A stretch of DNA of 48,049 bases from JAOACQ01 sp049968515 (GTDB lineage: Bacteria; Spirochaetota; Brevinematia; Brevinematales; JAOACQ01): assembly GCA_049968515.1 (NCBI GenBank), contig JBMFQR010000015.1:1-48049 (forward strand), in the 5' to 3' direction. A program made the position numbers and the translations under genes. The notes beneath the pieces were generated by a model. The model worked only from the letters and a program-made list of their open reading frames with translations, was not told where the DNA came from and made no database searches. Positions 24,248-32,838 of the stretch are shown here, one piece after another (within the stretch, counting starts at the first letter, position 1; each line of letters opens with the position of its first letter).

Positions 24248-24754
24248 ATGTCAGAAAACACCAATTTTTCAGGCTTTAGAAAAGCAATATATCCTGGAAC
24301 GTTTGACCCACCTACGAACGGGCATTATGATATTGCCAAGAGAGCCTCTCTAATCTTTGATGAAATAGTTGTGGCAGTAAGCGAAAATTCTACAAAGAGG
24401 ACACTCTTTACAGTTGAAGAAAGATTGCAAATGTTAAAAGAGATTTTTTCAAAATGTAATAAGATTGTAGTTAAGTCTTTCTCTTCTTTACTCGTCGATT
24501 TTGCAAGGATGGAAGGTGCTATTGCCATAGTGAGGGGGTTGAGGGCTGTTTCGGATTTTGACTATGAGCTTCAAATGGCTTCGCTAAATTTTATGCTCAA
24601 CAAAAATGTGGAGACAGTTTTCTTTATGGCAAGTGATGAGAATCTCTTTGTAAGTTCTTCCGTTATAAAAGAGATAGCAAGACTTGGAGGAGATATTTCC
24701 TCGAAGGTTCATCCCTTCGTGGCAAGGATGCTAAAAGAGAAATTTAAGGTTTAA
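24248..24754 (+). CDS. coaD: Phosphopantetheine adenylyltransferase
   Basis: A 168-residue enzyme of coenzyme A synthesis that converts 4'-phosphopantetheine and ATP to dephospho-CoA. The nucleotidyltransferase motif YPGTFDPPTNGHYDIAKRA near the N-terminus carries the T/HxGH-type signature. AIVRGLRAVSDFDYELQMA and the ISSSxIKEIA-like VSSSVIKEIARLGGD are also present. ATG 24248 is chosen because CTGGAG lies upstream and the earlier in-frame ATG overlaps the -10. It pairs with pta, which uses CoA. Confidence 0.96.
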   Translation: MSENTNFSGFRKAIYPGTFDPPTNGHYDIAKRASLIFDEIVVAVSENSTKRTLFTVEERLQMLKEIFSKCNKIVVKSFSSLLVDFARMEGAIAIVRGLRAVSDFDYELQMASLNFMLNKNVETVFFMASDENLFVSSSVIKEIARLGGDISSKVHPFVARMLKEKFKV

Positions 24755-24763
24755 GGGGATATT

Positions 24764-25762
24764 ATGATAGACTTTAAGAAGGAAATTATCGAGAAGGCTA
24801 AAAGAAATTCTAAAAAGCTTGTTTTGCCGGAAGGCTTTGATGAGAGGGTTCTTAAAGCAGCCGAACTAGTAAAGAAGGAAGGTTTTGCAAGTGAGATTTA
24901 TGTTTTAGGTGATGAAGATAAGATAAACTCCCTTGCAAAGCAAAATAAAATTGACTTGAAGGGTATTCTGATCTTGAATCCCTCCACATCCAGAGAGCTT
25001 AATGATTATGCAAATACTTTTTATGAAATGAGGAAGGAGAAAGGGTTAACCGAAAAGGAGGCTTTTGATCTGATGAAGGATGAGGTTTATTATGGAGCTA
25101 TGATGGTGAAAAAGGGAGTGGTAGATGCGATGGTTTCCGGTAGCATGTCTCCCACTGCCAAAACTGTCAGGGCTTCTTTGTTAATTGTAAGACCTGCAGA
25201 AGGAATAAAGACTGTGTCGGGAAGTTTTGTTATGGTTGTTCCGGATTGCGAGTATGGGCATAAAGGAGCATTTGTTTATGCAGATTGTGGTGTTGTTCCA
25301 GAACCCACGCCCGATCAACTGGCAGACATTGCGATTGCTTCAGCTTCTACATGCAGAAGCTTGCTTGGTGTTGAACCTGTGGTAGCCTTGCTTTCATTTT
25401 CAACATTGGGAAGTGCTGATACACCTTCTGTGAGAAAGGTTAGAGAGGCTGTTGAAATACTCAGATCAAGGAATGTGGATTTTATCTTTGATGGAGAGAT
25501 GCAGTTTGATGCAGCTGTTGATAAAGGTGTGGCAAAGACAAAAGCTCCAAATTCTCCTGTTGCTGGCAGGGCAAACGTAATGATTTTTCCGGATCTCAAT
25601 GCTGGAAATATAGGTTATAAAATAACACAGAGACTTTCAAAGGCAGAAGCTTATGGCCCTTTGCTTCAGGGTCTTTCCAGACCTGTAAATGATCTTTCAA
25701 GAGGTGTTACGCCGGAAGATATTCTTGTGGTATCAGCAATTACAATCTCACAGAGTAACTGA
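24764..25762 (+). CDS. pta: Phosphate acetyltransferase
   Basis: A 332-residue single-domain Pta that interconverts acetyl-CoA and acetyl phosphate, the step to acetate with ATP gain in fermenting anaerobes. Recognisable segments are VLPEGFDERVLKAAELV at the start, GSMSPTAKTVRASL near 127, VVPEPTPDQLADIAI near 180, FDGEMQFDAAVD and the C-terminal GPLLQGLSRPVNDLSRG. An ackA gene is not in the window. It follows coaD by nine bases with its own AAGGGG site. Confidence 0.95.
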   Translation: MIDFKKEIIEKAKRNSKKLVLPEGFDERVLKAAELVKKEGFASEIYVLGDEDKINSLAKQNKIDLKGILILNPSTSRELNDYANTFYEMRKEKGLTEKEAFDLMKDEVYYGAMMVKKGVVDAMVSGSMSPTAKTVRASLLIVRPAEGIKTVSGSFVMVVPDCEYGHKGAFVYADCGVVPEPTPDQLADIAIASASTCRSLLGVEPVVALLSFSTLGSADTPSVRKVREAVEILRSRNVDFIFDGEMQFDAAVDKGVAKTKAPNSPVAGRANVMIFPDLNAGNIGYKITQRLSKAEAYGPLLQGLSRPVNDLSRGVTPEDILVVSAITISQSN

Positions 25763-25817
25763 TTTTAGAAATTTTACTGAAAATTTTCTCCAAAAGATAA
25801 GGGTTTTTGTTTTTTCA

Positions 25818-25846
25818 TTGATTTTTTTTTCTCTTTCTTTTATAAT
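25818..25846 (+). promoter_or_regulatory. Promoter of the TPR-greA-metG gene run
   Basis: -35 TTGATT (25818-25823), 17 bases, -10 TATAAT (25841-25846). A 7-bp perfect hairpin (ACAGGTG, loop GCAGCTT, CACCTGT; 25861-25881) lies about where the transcript would begin and could protect its 5' end. Confidence 0.55.
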
Positions 25847-25910
25847 TTCTTATATAATTTACAGGTGGCAGCTTCACCTGTGGTGATGTTGTCAATTATG
25901 AATTAGTAAG

Positions 25911-26912
25911 GTGGGGAATGATGTGGCTGCTGATGTGAGTTGGAAGTTTGAGTTATATACTTTACTGAAAAATGGAGAACTGGATAAAGCTGAAAACCTT
26001 GTTTTGGAAAAAAGTTCAGATTTAAGTAGTAAGGAGGATGAAGACTTTTTAAAAACTATAAAGTTCTGGAAGAATAGAAGTGAGCTTTTTTGCTTTTCAG
26101 AAAGCAATGGTGAATTGTTGCTGGATGAATGGGAAAAATTTCTTGGGTTTCTGAAAGAAAACAAGATAGACAACAAAAAGCTAATAAATTCTTTAAAGGT
26201 TTTTATTTATTCCAAGGCAATAGATTTTTTGATTGATGCGTACCGTATTTCGCCAATAAAAGAGAAGGAAATACTTTTTAAACTCGGAAGATCTTTTTAT
26301 GAGATAGGGTTGGTTGAAAATTCTCTCGAGACCTTTGAGTATATTTCTTCAATTTCCAGTGAGAAAGACCCAAGAATTTTTCTCTGGCTTGGTAATCTTT
26401 ATTTTGAAGTTGGGGAAAGTGATTTATCAATGCTTATGTATAATGATGCCTTTTTTTATTTTTCCCAGCTTATCTCACTGGAGGATATAAAGGACCCAAG
26501 AATAAAGAAAATGGCTGATAATATAAAATTAGATGGGTTTCAAAGGGATGACGAGATTCTGGAGTGGTTGCCTGTATATTGCTATCTTTATGACATTCTT
26601 ACTGTGAAGAGAAAGCTTGAATATTCTGATTTTGTTGAGTTAAGAGAGAAGATTTTGAACTATGAAAGGTCGTTACAGGCCAATAAAAGCTTAAAAAATG
26701 TCTTTCTACCGAGATTGATTAACCATTACATATGGCTTATAGATTATTATCTTTTTCAGGCTAATGCTATAGCTCCGGTTAGAAGTGTTCTTGAAAGGAT
26801 ACTGGAGTTACTTGATGGGATTGAGATAGAGGAAGTAAGGAAAAAACTGAAAGAAAGGACAGAATTTCTTGTAAACAATTTGTTGAAAAAGAAAGAATCT
26901 GTTGTTAATTAA
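25911..26912 (+). CDS. TPR-like helical repeat protein
   Basis: A 333-residue soluble protein, almost all helical, with degenerate tetratricopeptide-type pairs (KLGRSFYEIGLVENSLETFEY and WLGNLYFEVGESDLSMLMY near 120-180). There is no signal peptide. The start is uncertain: GTG 25911, or GTG 25923 with AGGTGGGG in front; no ATG is in frame nearby. It is the first gene of a long co-directional run with a kinase and the giant GreA, whose N-terminus is also helical repeats. The role is unknown; scaffolding is plausible. Confidence 0.65.
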   Translation: MGNDVAADVSWKFELYTLLKNGELDKAENLVLEKSSDLSSKEDEDFLKTIKFWKNRSELFCFSESNGELLLDEWEKFLGFLKENKIDNKKLINSLKVFIYSKAIDFLIDAYRISPIKEKEILFKLGRSFYEIGLVENSLETFEYISSISSEKDPRIFLWLGNLYFEVGESDLSMLMYNDAFFYFSQLISLEDIKDPRIKKMADNIKLDGFQRDDEILEWLPVYCYLYDILTVKRKLEYSDFVELREKILNYERSLQANKSLKNVFLPRLINHYIWLIDYYLFQANAIAPVRSVLERILELLDGIEIEEVRKKLKERTEFLVNNLLKKKESVVN

Positions 26913-26923
26913 AGGAGTTTATC

Positions 26924-27835
26924 GTGGGTATAATTGCAGTTGGTGGTTTGGCGATAGATAGCATAAAGTCTCCAGCTGGTGAAGCAAATGAAATACTTGG
27001 TGGCTCGTTATCTCATTTTTCTAATGCGAGCTCATTCCTTACGAAAACAATGCTGGTAAGCATTGTTGGTAATGACTTCAAGAATGAGTTCTGGGATTTT
27101 TTGTTTGACAGGTCGATTGTGCTTGGAGTAAGCATTGACTTTAAAGAAAAGACATTCAGATGGGAGGGTTATTATACTGAAGATTTTGGTGATGTGGTAA
27201 CTACTAAAACGGAATTGAACTCTTTTGAAAAATATGAGCCTGTAATTCCACCATTATACAAGAAAAGCAGGAAAGATATTCTTTTTCTTGCAAATATTGA
27301 TCCTGTAATTCAGAAAAAGGTTGCAGCTGAACTTCACTATCTGCCCTTGAAGGTACTTGATACAATGAATTATTGGATTGAAAATAAAAGAAAAGAACTG
27401 CTTGAAGTCTTTTCAAATATTGATGGAATTATAATCAATGAGATGGAACTAAATTTGCTTACAGGTGAAAAAAACTTATTTTCAGGAATAGATAAGCTTT
27501 CCCCATATAATTTTAAGTTTATAGTTTTAAAGAGGGGTGTGAATGGGGTGATGGTATTTTATGAAAATGAGATTATCTCTCTTCCAGCCTTCCCTGTCAG
27601 GAAGGTTGTTGATCCTACAGGAGCTGGTGATAGTTTTGCAGGTGCATTTTTGAGCTTTATTGATAATTCGGGTGTGAAAAGGCTTTCTTTCGAAAAGCTT
27701 AAAATGGCAGCAGCCTATGCAACTGTTGTAGCTTCATTTGTAGTTGAAGATTTTGGAGTTATGGGACTTGGCAGAATAACCTATAAGGATATTAAGGATA
27801 GATTCAGGCTTTATAGAAAGATGGTAAGTTTTTAA
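26924..27835 (+). CDS. PfkB-family carbohydrate/nucleoside kinase
   Basis: A 303-residue ribokinase-fold kinase. It has an N-terminal AVGGLAIDSIKSP, a GG motif (EILGGSLSHFSNASSF) near 27, and the C-terminal catalytic and ATP site DPTGAGDSFAGAFLSF near 225, where Asp is the base. The substrate could be a sugar, adenosine or another alcohol and cannot be settled. GTG start at 26924 with AAAGGAG upstream. Confidence 0.88.
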   Translation: MGIIAVGGLAIDSIKSPAGEANEILGGSLSHFSNASSFLTKTMLVSIVGNDFKNEFWDFLFDRSIVLGVSIDFKEKTFRWEGYYTEDFGDVVTTKTELNSFEKYEPVIPPLYKKSRKDILFLANIDPVIQKKVAAELHYLPLKVLDTMNYWIENKRKELLEVFSNIDGIIINEMELNLLTGEKNLFSGIDKLSPYNFKFIVLKRGVNGVMVFYENEIISLPAFPVRKVVDPTGAGDSFAGAFLSFIDNSGVKRLSFEKLKMAAAYATVVASFVVEDFGVMGLGRITYKDIKDRFRLYRKMVSF

Positions 27836-27878
27836 TTAAGCTATGCTTGATAACTAATTTTTAAGGAGATGTAAGATT

Positions 27879-30590
27879 ATGGCAGAAGTTGGGGCTTTAA
27901 CAAAAAGCGAGATTTTATTGAAGGTGGAAGAAATCTTAAAAGAAGAAAAGTGGACAAGAGCAACCATAGATAGCTATCTTGTAAAGAATTTCATTGAGCT
28001 TGACAACCTCATCAGAAATGCGGTTGAGGAAGGATACAAAGAGGATTTAAAAAATATCTGCCGTGAGAATTTAAAACACTCACCAAATAGTGTTGTTTCT
28101 CTGTATATATTCGGGATCTTATCTCTCGAGGAGTCTGCAGTCGATGACACTCATATTCCCCAGATTATAAAGCTTTTTATGGATAATAAAAAGTATAAGA
28201 TTGCAGAGTTTCTGGCCAATAAGATTCTCTCATACAGGGAGCACAAATTCGCATTAAAGACACTTGAAACTATATACGAAAGCACGGCTAATCAGGAAGA
28301 GCTCTTTAATATTAAGAAGAGGCTTGTTCTTGTTGATAATAAGGATGCATTAAATGCTAAGTTACTTGGTGAGTATTATGAAAGGGAGAATGATAGAGAA
28401 CTGGCAATGTTTTATTACAGGCTTGCCTTCGAGAGAGTTATTGCTTCAAGGTTACCGAAGATGATAGAGGAATTGTGGGGCAGAATAATAAAGCAATATC
28501 CCAACGATTCAGAGCTTGCTATAAACCTTGCCAGAAAGGCAAGAGAGGTATTGGGGGATTCTAAAACTGCAAATATGCTATATGAAGATTTTGTGAAAAG
28601 AATGATGAAGAATGGTAAGTTTAAAGATGCCCTTAATGTTTTAAAGTTTGCCCTCGATTTAAAGCCCCAGGAAAAGATTTTTAGGAAGGCAATAGAAGAT
28701 TGCTACAGGGAGATTTATAAGGATCATTCCCAGCTTGAAAAGTATTTGAAGCTTTCCTCCATAAGCCAGACCTGGAAACCGCATAAGGATGCAATAAGAA
28801 TTTTTGAAACCCACATAGCTTTTGATAAAGGTGTCTATGTATTTCACAAAACATGGGGACTGGGTGTTGTTTTAGAGATAACAGGTGACAAGATAAAGAT
28901 TGATTTCGAAAATAAGAAAGGCCATGAAATGTCTTTAGATATCGCTTTGAGAGCACTTGAGGTTCTTGATAATGATCACATTCTCATATGGAAAAAAATC
29001 AAAAAGGATGAGTTGAAGAAAGTTCTCTGGGAAGATCCACTGAGGGTTATAGAAATAATTCTAAAAAGTAATAATGGTAAAATTACTCTTTCCGAGCTCA
29101 AGGATTATCTTGTGGGGGATGTTATTACTGCAAACGAATGGAACAGGTGGTGGAATCTGGCAAAAAAGCTTATGGTTTCTTCTGAAAGGATTGTGCATAG
29201 TGTAGCAAAGAAAAATCTGCTTGAACTCAGGGAGAGTGAGCTTACGATTACAGAGGAGATTATAAACAGGTTTAAAAAGAGCACCAATTTTGAGAATAAG
29301 GTTAAGCTGGCTGTGGATTTTAAGCTTCAGGGTGGGGACATTAATTCTGAAAAAGCAACTGCAGTTGTCAACTATTTTGTTGAAATTTTAAAGTCTGCCA
29401 ATGAATTGCCAGAGAGGAAGATTATATCCTGGCTGATCTTAAAGTATGAAGGCTATAAAGATATTGAGAATTCGAGGCTTGATATTTCCGAATTGTTCAG
29501 GGTAAAAAGTCTTACCGATCTCTTTACAAAAATTGACATAGAACTCAAAAAGACATTTCTTGATATGATAAAGAAAGATATGAAGGACTGGGATGTAAAA
29601 TTTGTTGATTTTATTGTAAATACACCACTTACGAGATTACATCGTTATATGTGGGATGAGCTTGAGAATGCTAAAAAGTATGAAATAATAAATAATATCT
29701 ATCTCTCTTTAATGAATAATTTCAGAGATAAGTGTGAATATTTTGTTTGGGTCTCAAGGATTCTTTTCGAAGAAAGTAATAACTTAATGAAGACTCTGGG
29801 AATTAAGGACAGTGAAATAATAATAAGGCTTATTTCTCTTATTGATTTTCTGAATGAGGAAATTGAGAAAAAGAATGAGATTGCAAGAAATAAGAGAGTT
29901 CTTGATGGTATAGAAGATCTGCTTTTCAAAAAAGGGAAGCTAAAAGAACTGATAGAAAATGAGGATGAAACTACAGTGAAGTCAATTCTTCTGATGATTG
30001 AATCTTCAAGCTACTTCATTCCCGATGAAAAATCGAAGTATATAGCACTTATATATTCAAAATATCCTTCTCTCAAGCGTATGACTCCGACAGAACAGAT
30101 AGTTACTATGAGACATCCTTTTCTGGTTTCAAAGAAGGCTTACGATGCCAAGAAGCAGGAGCTTGTAAGGCTTGTCAATGTAGAGATTCCAGAAAACAGC
30201 AGGGCAATAGGTGAAGCAATGGAGAAGGGTGACCTGAGGGAAAATGCGGAATACAAGGCTGCTCTTGAAAAACAGGATCAACTAAAGGCAACCGTATCAA
30301 GGCTTGAAACAGAGCTCTCACAAGCAAAGATTATCAACAGAGATGAAGTAAAGACAAACTTTGTCGATGTAGGGACAAAGGTCACAATCCAGAATAAAAA
30401 GGGAGAGAAGCTTGTTTATCAAATATTAGGGCAGTGGGATGTAAATATAGAAAAAAACATAATCTCTTACCATTCACCACTCGGTAAAAATCTTCTAGAT
30501 AGAAAAGTTGGAGAGAAGCTACTTCTTGAGATTGGAGGAGAAAAGCAGGAGTGGGAGATTGTAAAGATAGAGCTTGCTGATTTTGATTAA
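27879..30590 (+). CDS. greA: Transcript cleavage factor GreA with a 740-residue N-terminal extension
   Basis: A 903-residue protein. The last about 160 residues are a complete GreA: coiled coil with MEKGDLRENAEYKAALEKQ (acidic tip Asp and Glu near 784-790) and the C-terminal FKBP-like domain ending IVKIELADFD. GreA rescues backtracked RNA polymerase by stimulating RNA cleavage. Residues 1-740 are helical repeats (RLAFERVI, TPR-like), with a small beta segment KTWGLGVVLEITGDKIKIDF near 325 that recalls CarD/KOW-type polymerase-binding modules. Ordinary GreA has about 158 residues; long forms are known from spirochaetes. ATG 27879 has AAGGAG upstream. Confidence 0.9.
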   Translation: MAEVGALTKSEILLKVEEILKEEKWTRATIDSYLVKNFIELDNLIRNAVEEGYKEDLKNICRENLKHSPNSVVSLYIFGILSLEESAVDDTHIPQIIKLFMDNKKYKIAEFLANKILSYREHKFALKTLETIYESTANQEELFNIKKRLVLVDNKDALNAKLLGEYYERENDRELAMFYYRLAFERVIASRLPKMIEELWGRIIKQYPNDSELAINLARKAREVLGDSKTANMLYEDFVKRMMKNGKFKDALNVLKFALDLKPQEKIFRKAIEDCYREIYKDHSQLEKYLKLSSISQTWKPHKDAIRIFETHIAFDKGVYVFHKTWGLGVVLEITGDKIKIDFENKKGHEMSLDIALRALEVLDNDHILIWKKIKKDELKKVLWEDPLRVIEIILKSNNGKITLSELKDYLVGDVITANEWNRWWNLAKKLMVSSERIVHSVAKKNLLELRESELTITEEIINRFKKSTNFENKVKLAVDFKLQGGDINSEKATAVVNYFVEILKSANELPERKIISWLILKYEGYKDIENSRLDISELFRVKSLTDLFTKIDIELKKTFLDMIKKDMKDWDVKFVDFIVNTPLTRLHRYMWDELENAKKYEIINNIYLSLMNNFRDKCEYFVWVSRILFEESNNLMKTLGIKDSEIIIRLISLIDFLNEEIEKKNEIARNKRVLDGIEDLLFKKGKLKELIENEDETTVKSILLMIESSSYFIPDEKSKYIALIYSKYPSLKRMTPTEQIVTMRHPFLVSKKAYDAKKQELVRLVNVEIPENSRAIGEAMEKGDLRENAEYKAALEKQDQLKATVSRLETELSQAKIINRDEVKTNFVDVGTKVTIQNKKGEKLVYQILGQWDVNIEKNIISYHSPLGKNLLDRKVGEKLLLEIGGEKQEWEIVKIELADFD

Positions 30591-30613
30591 TAGTAAAGGA
30601 GGAATTCTTTTTT

Positions 30614-32104
30614 ATGGCAAATAATAATTATTCAACAAGTTCGGGAGTTGAAAGCAAGTTTTTTAACAGTATTTATCCATATGGTTATAATCCATATAAA
30701 CTTAAACTTATTGATTTAATAATAGGGACAGCATTATTCCTTATAGTATTTATTGGCTATATTATGACACTTACACCTTCTGTGGGAGCCGGAGATAACG
30801 GAGAGTTAACAACCACTCTCTACAATATGGGAGCAGGACATCCACCAGGCTATCCATTGTTCGGAATAGTGGGGAAGCTTTTTACCTTCCTACCTGTGGG
30901 AGATATTGCATATAGAGTTAATCTTTTTGTTGCTTTTTTTGGTGCGGGTGCTTCCTTATTTCTCTACTTATTTTCAGTAAAATTACTCGGATTAAACAGG
31001 GACAATGGTAAGTTAAATTTCTTTATTCATTTTCCGGCCATAGCCGCCTCATTTTCTTTTGGTTTTTCTTATTCTCACTGGGGACAGTCTGTCGGTGGAG
31101 AGGTTTATCCACTCAATGTCTTTCTGGTTTCTTTGATGCTTTTTGTGATGTATCTGTGGTATGAGGAAATGATCTATTTCAGAATGGAGGATGAGCTTCA
31201 CTTTGCTGAAAGGAGAACCCTTCTCTTGTTCTTTGTAATGGGACTATCCCTTACAAACCATCAGCTTCCGTTATGGTATATTGTGGCTTATGGAGTAGTT
31301 TTGCTTCCTGTCACGGTTATTATTGTGGTGCTGGATAGAACAAAAAAATTTAAAGAAGAATTTTCAAACAGAGTTTTTGCATTTTTCATACTCGGGGTGA
31401 CAGCTTTAATAACAGCTGGTTTTTTTGTGGATTTTGGCTTTGTAAAGAGGCTTTTATTTCAAAAGGATGTACCTGAGGTTCTGACAACTATCTTTCTTGT
31501 TCCTTCATTTCTAACCTTTTATACAATTTTTGTAAAATTCATAAAGCCAGAAAAAAACTGGGTTGACAAGTTTTTTGAAATACTCGCATACGGAAGCTGG
31601 CTTTTTATTTTTGCACTTTCCATATATCTCTACCTCTGGGTTAGAGCCAAAGCTTTGGCACCTCTTCCTGATCCAAAACCACTTTCATGGGGCGATACAC
31701 AGAGACTTGATATACTTTTCAATCATATGCTAAGAAAGCAATATGGAATTGGAGGTGGAAGAGACTTGAACTATGCTTTAGGGCAGTGGCTTGTTGTCTT
31801 TAAATATCATTTTGAACAATTTCATTTCACTCAGTTTATCTTTATAGTTATAGGATTTATCTATCTCTTTTTGAAAGAAAGGATCTGGGCTACATTTAGC
31901 ATTGTTGCAATGTTTTTCTTGAATCTCGCTCTGGTCTGGTTTATTAATTTTGAACTTGATGTAAGGACAGTGTTTTTTCAGGAGGTTTTTTTCATTCAGA
32001 ATTTTCTATTTTTAGGGCTATTTTTGGCATTTGGATATCAATTTGTGCTCGATATAGTAAACTGGCTGTCTGCAAGAATAAAAATTTTGCCAAAAAAAGG
32101 CTAA
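30614..32104 (+). CDS. DUF2723 multi-pass membrane protein (GT-C-like)
   Basis: A 496-residue integral membrane protein with about ten hydrophobic helices. The N-terminal part has the DUF2723 signature LTPSVGAGDNGELTTTLYNM and GAGHPPGYPLFGIVGKLF, where the acidic residues match the catalytic region of protein O-mannosyltransferase-type (GT-C, TMEM260-like) enzymes. Members are presumed lipid-linked sugar transferases. AAAGGAGG precedes ATG 30614. This form is shorter than many DUF2723 proteins, which carry a long C-terminal soluble part. Confidence 0.82.
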   Translation: MANNNYSTSSGVESKFFNSIYPYGYNPYKLKLIDLIIGTALFLIVFIGYIMTLTPSVGAGDNGELTTTLYNMGAGHPPGYPLFGIVGKLFTFLPVGDIAYRVNLFVAFFGAGASLFLYLFSVKLLGLNRDNGKLNFFIHFPAIAASFSFGFSYSHWGQSVGGEVYPLNVFLVSLMLFVMYLWYEEMIYFRMEDELHFAERRTLLLFFVMGLSLTNHQLPLWYIVAYGVVLLPVTVIIVVLDRTKKFKEEFSNRVFAFFILGVTALITAGFFVDFGFVKRLLFQKDVPEVLTTIFLVPSFLTFYTIFVKFIKPEKNWVDKFFEILAYGSWLFIFALSIYLYLWVRAKALAPLPDPKPLSWGDTQRLDILFNHMLRKQYGIGGGRDLNYALGQWLVVFKYHFEQFHFTQFIFIVIGFIYLFLKERIWATFSIVAMFFLNLALVWFINFELDVRTVFFQEVFFIQNFLFLGLFLAFGYQFVLDIVNWLSARIKILPKKG

Positions 32105-32119
32105 GTTCTGGAGGATAAA

Positions 32120-32383
32120 ATGTGGATTAAGGTTCTCTCGATTTCAATCCAGGTACTTGTTGGAATTGTTTCAGGAGTTTATTTTGTAAAGGTTGTAAAG
32201 AAACCGGTTTTTGGACATATATGGGGGGCAATGGTTGTAGGAATCATAGGAAGTGTCCTCGGCGGATTTTTTCTTGATAAGATAATTGAATTTATGGTCA
32301 ACAATATTTTAACCGTGAATTTTGTTGCCTGTTTTATTGGTGCATTCTTTTTTATATGGCTTATTTCAAAGATTACACATTAG
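32120..32383 (+). CDS. Small membrane protein (87 aa)
   Basis: Three hydrophobic stretches (about 5-25, 33-55, 63-84) with Gly-rich helix packing (GAMVVGIIGSVLGGFFLDK), similar in style to GlsB/YeaQ/YmgE-type transglycosylase-associated proteins, though I cannot assign it firmly. CTGGAGG precedes ATG 32120. It lies between the DUF2723 and CBS genes in the same run. Confidence 0.7.
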   Translation: MWIKVLSISIQVLVGIVSGVYFVKVVKKPVFGHIWGAMVVGIIGSVLGGFFLDKIIEFMVNNILTVNFVACFIGAFFFIWLISKITH

Positions 32384-32412
32384 CTTGAATTACATAAATG
32401 GAGGGTTTATAT

Positions 32413-32820
32413 ATGCCTAATGAATTAGATGATGTAAAGGTAGGAGCAATAATTGATGGGGTTCCTCCTACAATAGTTAATGATCTTCCTGTCTCAAAGG
32501 CAGTTGAGAAGATGTTAAGAGAAAAGGTACACAGCCTTGTGGTTATTGACAAAAATGGAAAAACAGTGGGTTTGGTTTCTGCATGGGATGTTTTAAAGGT
32601 TACATTCCTCAATGGAAGTATGAAAGAGATTACTGTTTCAAAATTAATTGAGGGCCAGAAGCTTGTATTTGTCTACGCCGAAGTTACACTAAGGGATGCA
32701 TTAAATCTTATGATTGACAAGGAAATTCATGCACTCCCTGTGCTTGATTATGAAGACAAGCTTGTGGGAAGGATAAGTCTTACTGATATAGCAAGATTTG
32801 TAAAAGAAAAACTGGTTTAA
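32413..32820 (+). CDS. CBS-domain pair protein
   Basis: A 135-residue stand-alone Bateman module: two CBS motifs, the first ending VVIDKNGKTVGLVSAWDVLK and the second ALPVLDYEDKLVGRISLTDIA. Such modules bind adenine nucleotides and act as energy or ligand sensors for a partner. The partner is unknown; the small membrane protein just upstream is a candidate from position alone. The start is ATG 32413 because GGAGGG lies right before it; the earlier in-frame ATG overlaps that site. Confidence 0.85.
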   Translation: MPNELDDVKVGAIIDGVPPTIVNDLPVSKAVEKMLREKVHSLVVIDKNGKTVGLVSAWDVLKVTFLNGSMKEITVSKLIEGQKLVFVYAEVTLRDALNLMIDKEIHALPVLDYEDKLVGRISLTDIARFVKEKLV

Positions 32821-32838
32821 ATTATACAGGATAAATTT

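Noticed and set aside
25861..25881. Hairpin before the TPR gene as the pta terminator
   Set aside because: No T tract follows it, and it lies downstream of a good promoter for the next gene, so a 5'-end structure is more likely.
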